Assembly (NCBI GenBank): GCA_003988855.1
Contig: QYAI01000087.1
Coordinates: 102,194 to 166,193, forward strand
From: Arachnopeziza araneosa
Taxonomy: Eukaryota > Ascomycota > Leotiomycetes > Helotiales > Arachnopezizaceae
Direction of reading: 5' to 3'
Length of the DNA stretch: 64,000 nucleotides
Shown one piece after another: positions 63,225 to 64,000 of the stretch. The notes under the pieces are model-generated. The model did not search any database, was not told the DNA's origin, and saw nothing but the letters and a program-made list of their open reading frames with translations. Each line of letters starts with the position of its first letter. Positions within the stretch are counted from its first letter, which is position 1. The translations under genes were made by a program, and so were the position numbers.

Positions 63225-64000
63225 AGTTTAAACAGTTCTTTGGACTTGACTTAGAAGATTTCTTAATACTCTCTCAACATGCTGGGGGAAGTACAGCGCT
63301 ATAAGTACTTTTCGTCACTCAATGTTTGAGGTAGGAATTCATTGCAGAAAGGGCAGGTAGTATTTCAATCAAGCAATCTCTACAATTTCTTCTTCTAAGG
63401 CCTGGAAATCTCGACACTAGTCTCGAGTCACACTTACGCACCTATGAACGCCCCGGGTCCATCCTCAGCATCCCTTGAAAGGATGCCTTTGTATCTCTTG
63501 GAAGCTGAATGTCTTACCATAAAGAGCAAGACAATCTCAACTCATATTAGCAATTCTTGGCAACAACAGTACATGATCTTTTGCATATATTGGTAGGACG
63601 AATTAGAAAGATATACAGAAAAGACATGTACTTGGATGGAGGTTTATATCCAGATAAGCTTGTGCGCTACACCGCATTAGGCAGGACCATGGAATCAATT
63701 CGTGGTGAAGCGGAAGCCAAGCCATTGGTCGCTTTCCTAATGTGGCGTTGAACTGCTGATCGGTTCAATTGATATCTTCACGATCAGATGCCGTGGTAGA
63801 GTAAAGATTGTGGAATTTGAGCTTCGACTTTACGATTTTCTGACGCTCTGGCAAAACCAACTTTGACTGCCTCTTAAAGTGAATGTCATGTGGTTTCACG
63901 CTATACTCGTATTCCCCTGCACTCGCACGGTCACCGCACTCGCCCGCCCCTCAAAAATCCATTCTTTTTGCGACCGGTAAGACGATTAAATCAAGTAAAA
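63225..64000. other. Right-edge flank, no gene recognised
   Basis: This is the deuterolysin promoter and beyond. A frame at 63557-63751 has no recognisable features and may be chance. Confidence 0.5.

Noticed and set aside
63557..63751. Short plus-strand frame near the right edge
   Set aside because: It has 64 codons, no motif, no promoter signal and no splice-compatible extension.

Overview
The window is nuclear DNA of a filamentous ascomycete (Pezizomycotina). Genes are split by short GT..AG introns of about 40-120 nt, and the protein families are typical of moulds: HET, CFEM/PTH11-like receptors, Zn2Cys6 regulators, GH5 and GH7 cellulases, and a deuterolysin. A Leotiomycetes source would fit, but that is only a guess from overall flavour. 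No rRNA, tRNA, CRISPR array or intact transposon was recognised. Most exon boundaries below were worked out by hand from splice sites and conserved motifs.

0-13 kb. A decayed HET-domain incompatibility gene runs off the left edge. It is followed by a short-chain dehydrogenase, an SMP-30-type lactonase, a divergent pair of mitochondrial genes (ATP synthase subunit K and an MTP18/MTFP1-like fission factor), a secreted surface protein, a GT32 mannosyltransferase-like enzyme and a GNAT acetyltransferase.

13-23 kb. A large STAND/NACHT NTPase lies directly downstream of, and in the same direction as, a patatin-like phospholipase. This resembles a split, or possibly mis-split, fungal NLR. A CFEM-domain seven-TM receptor and a Zn2Cys6 transcription factor follow on the same strand.

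23-38 kb. A 1626-residue coiled-coil plus disordered protein is followed by a divergent GT4 glycosyltransferase / UDP-glucose dehydrogenase pair. Then come a repeat-rich intergenic region and a second CFEM receptor paralogous to the first.

38-45 kb is an accessory, decaying stretch. It holds three copies of an unrecognised zinc-knuckle gene (one intact, two broken), an amino-acid-permease remnant, a small membrane protein, and a Zn2Cys6 regulator that has lost two zinc-binding cysteines.

45-64 kb. An Hsp20 chaperone, a small secreted protein, a five-exon acylphosphatase with tiny exons, a small membrane protein and an unknown protein are interspersed with secreted enzymes: GPI-type GH5 endoglucanase, GH7 cellobiohydrolase, berberine-bridge-type FAD oxidase and M35 deuterolysin. 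Together the secreted enzymes suggest a plant-litter or plant-tissue degrading lifestyle. The gaps at 51-54 kb and 55-58 kb contain little recognisable coding sequence.
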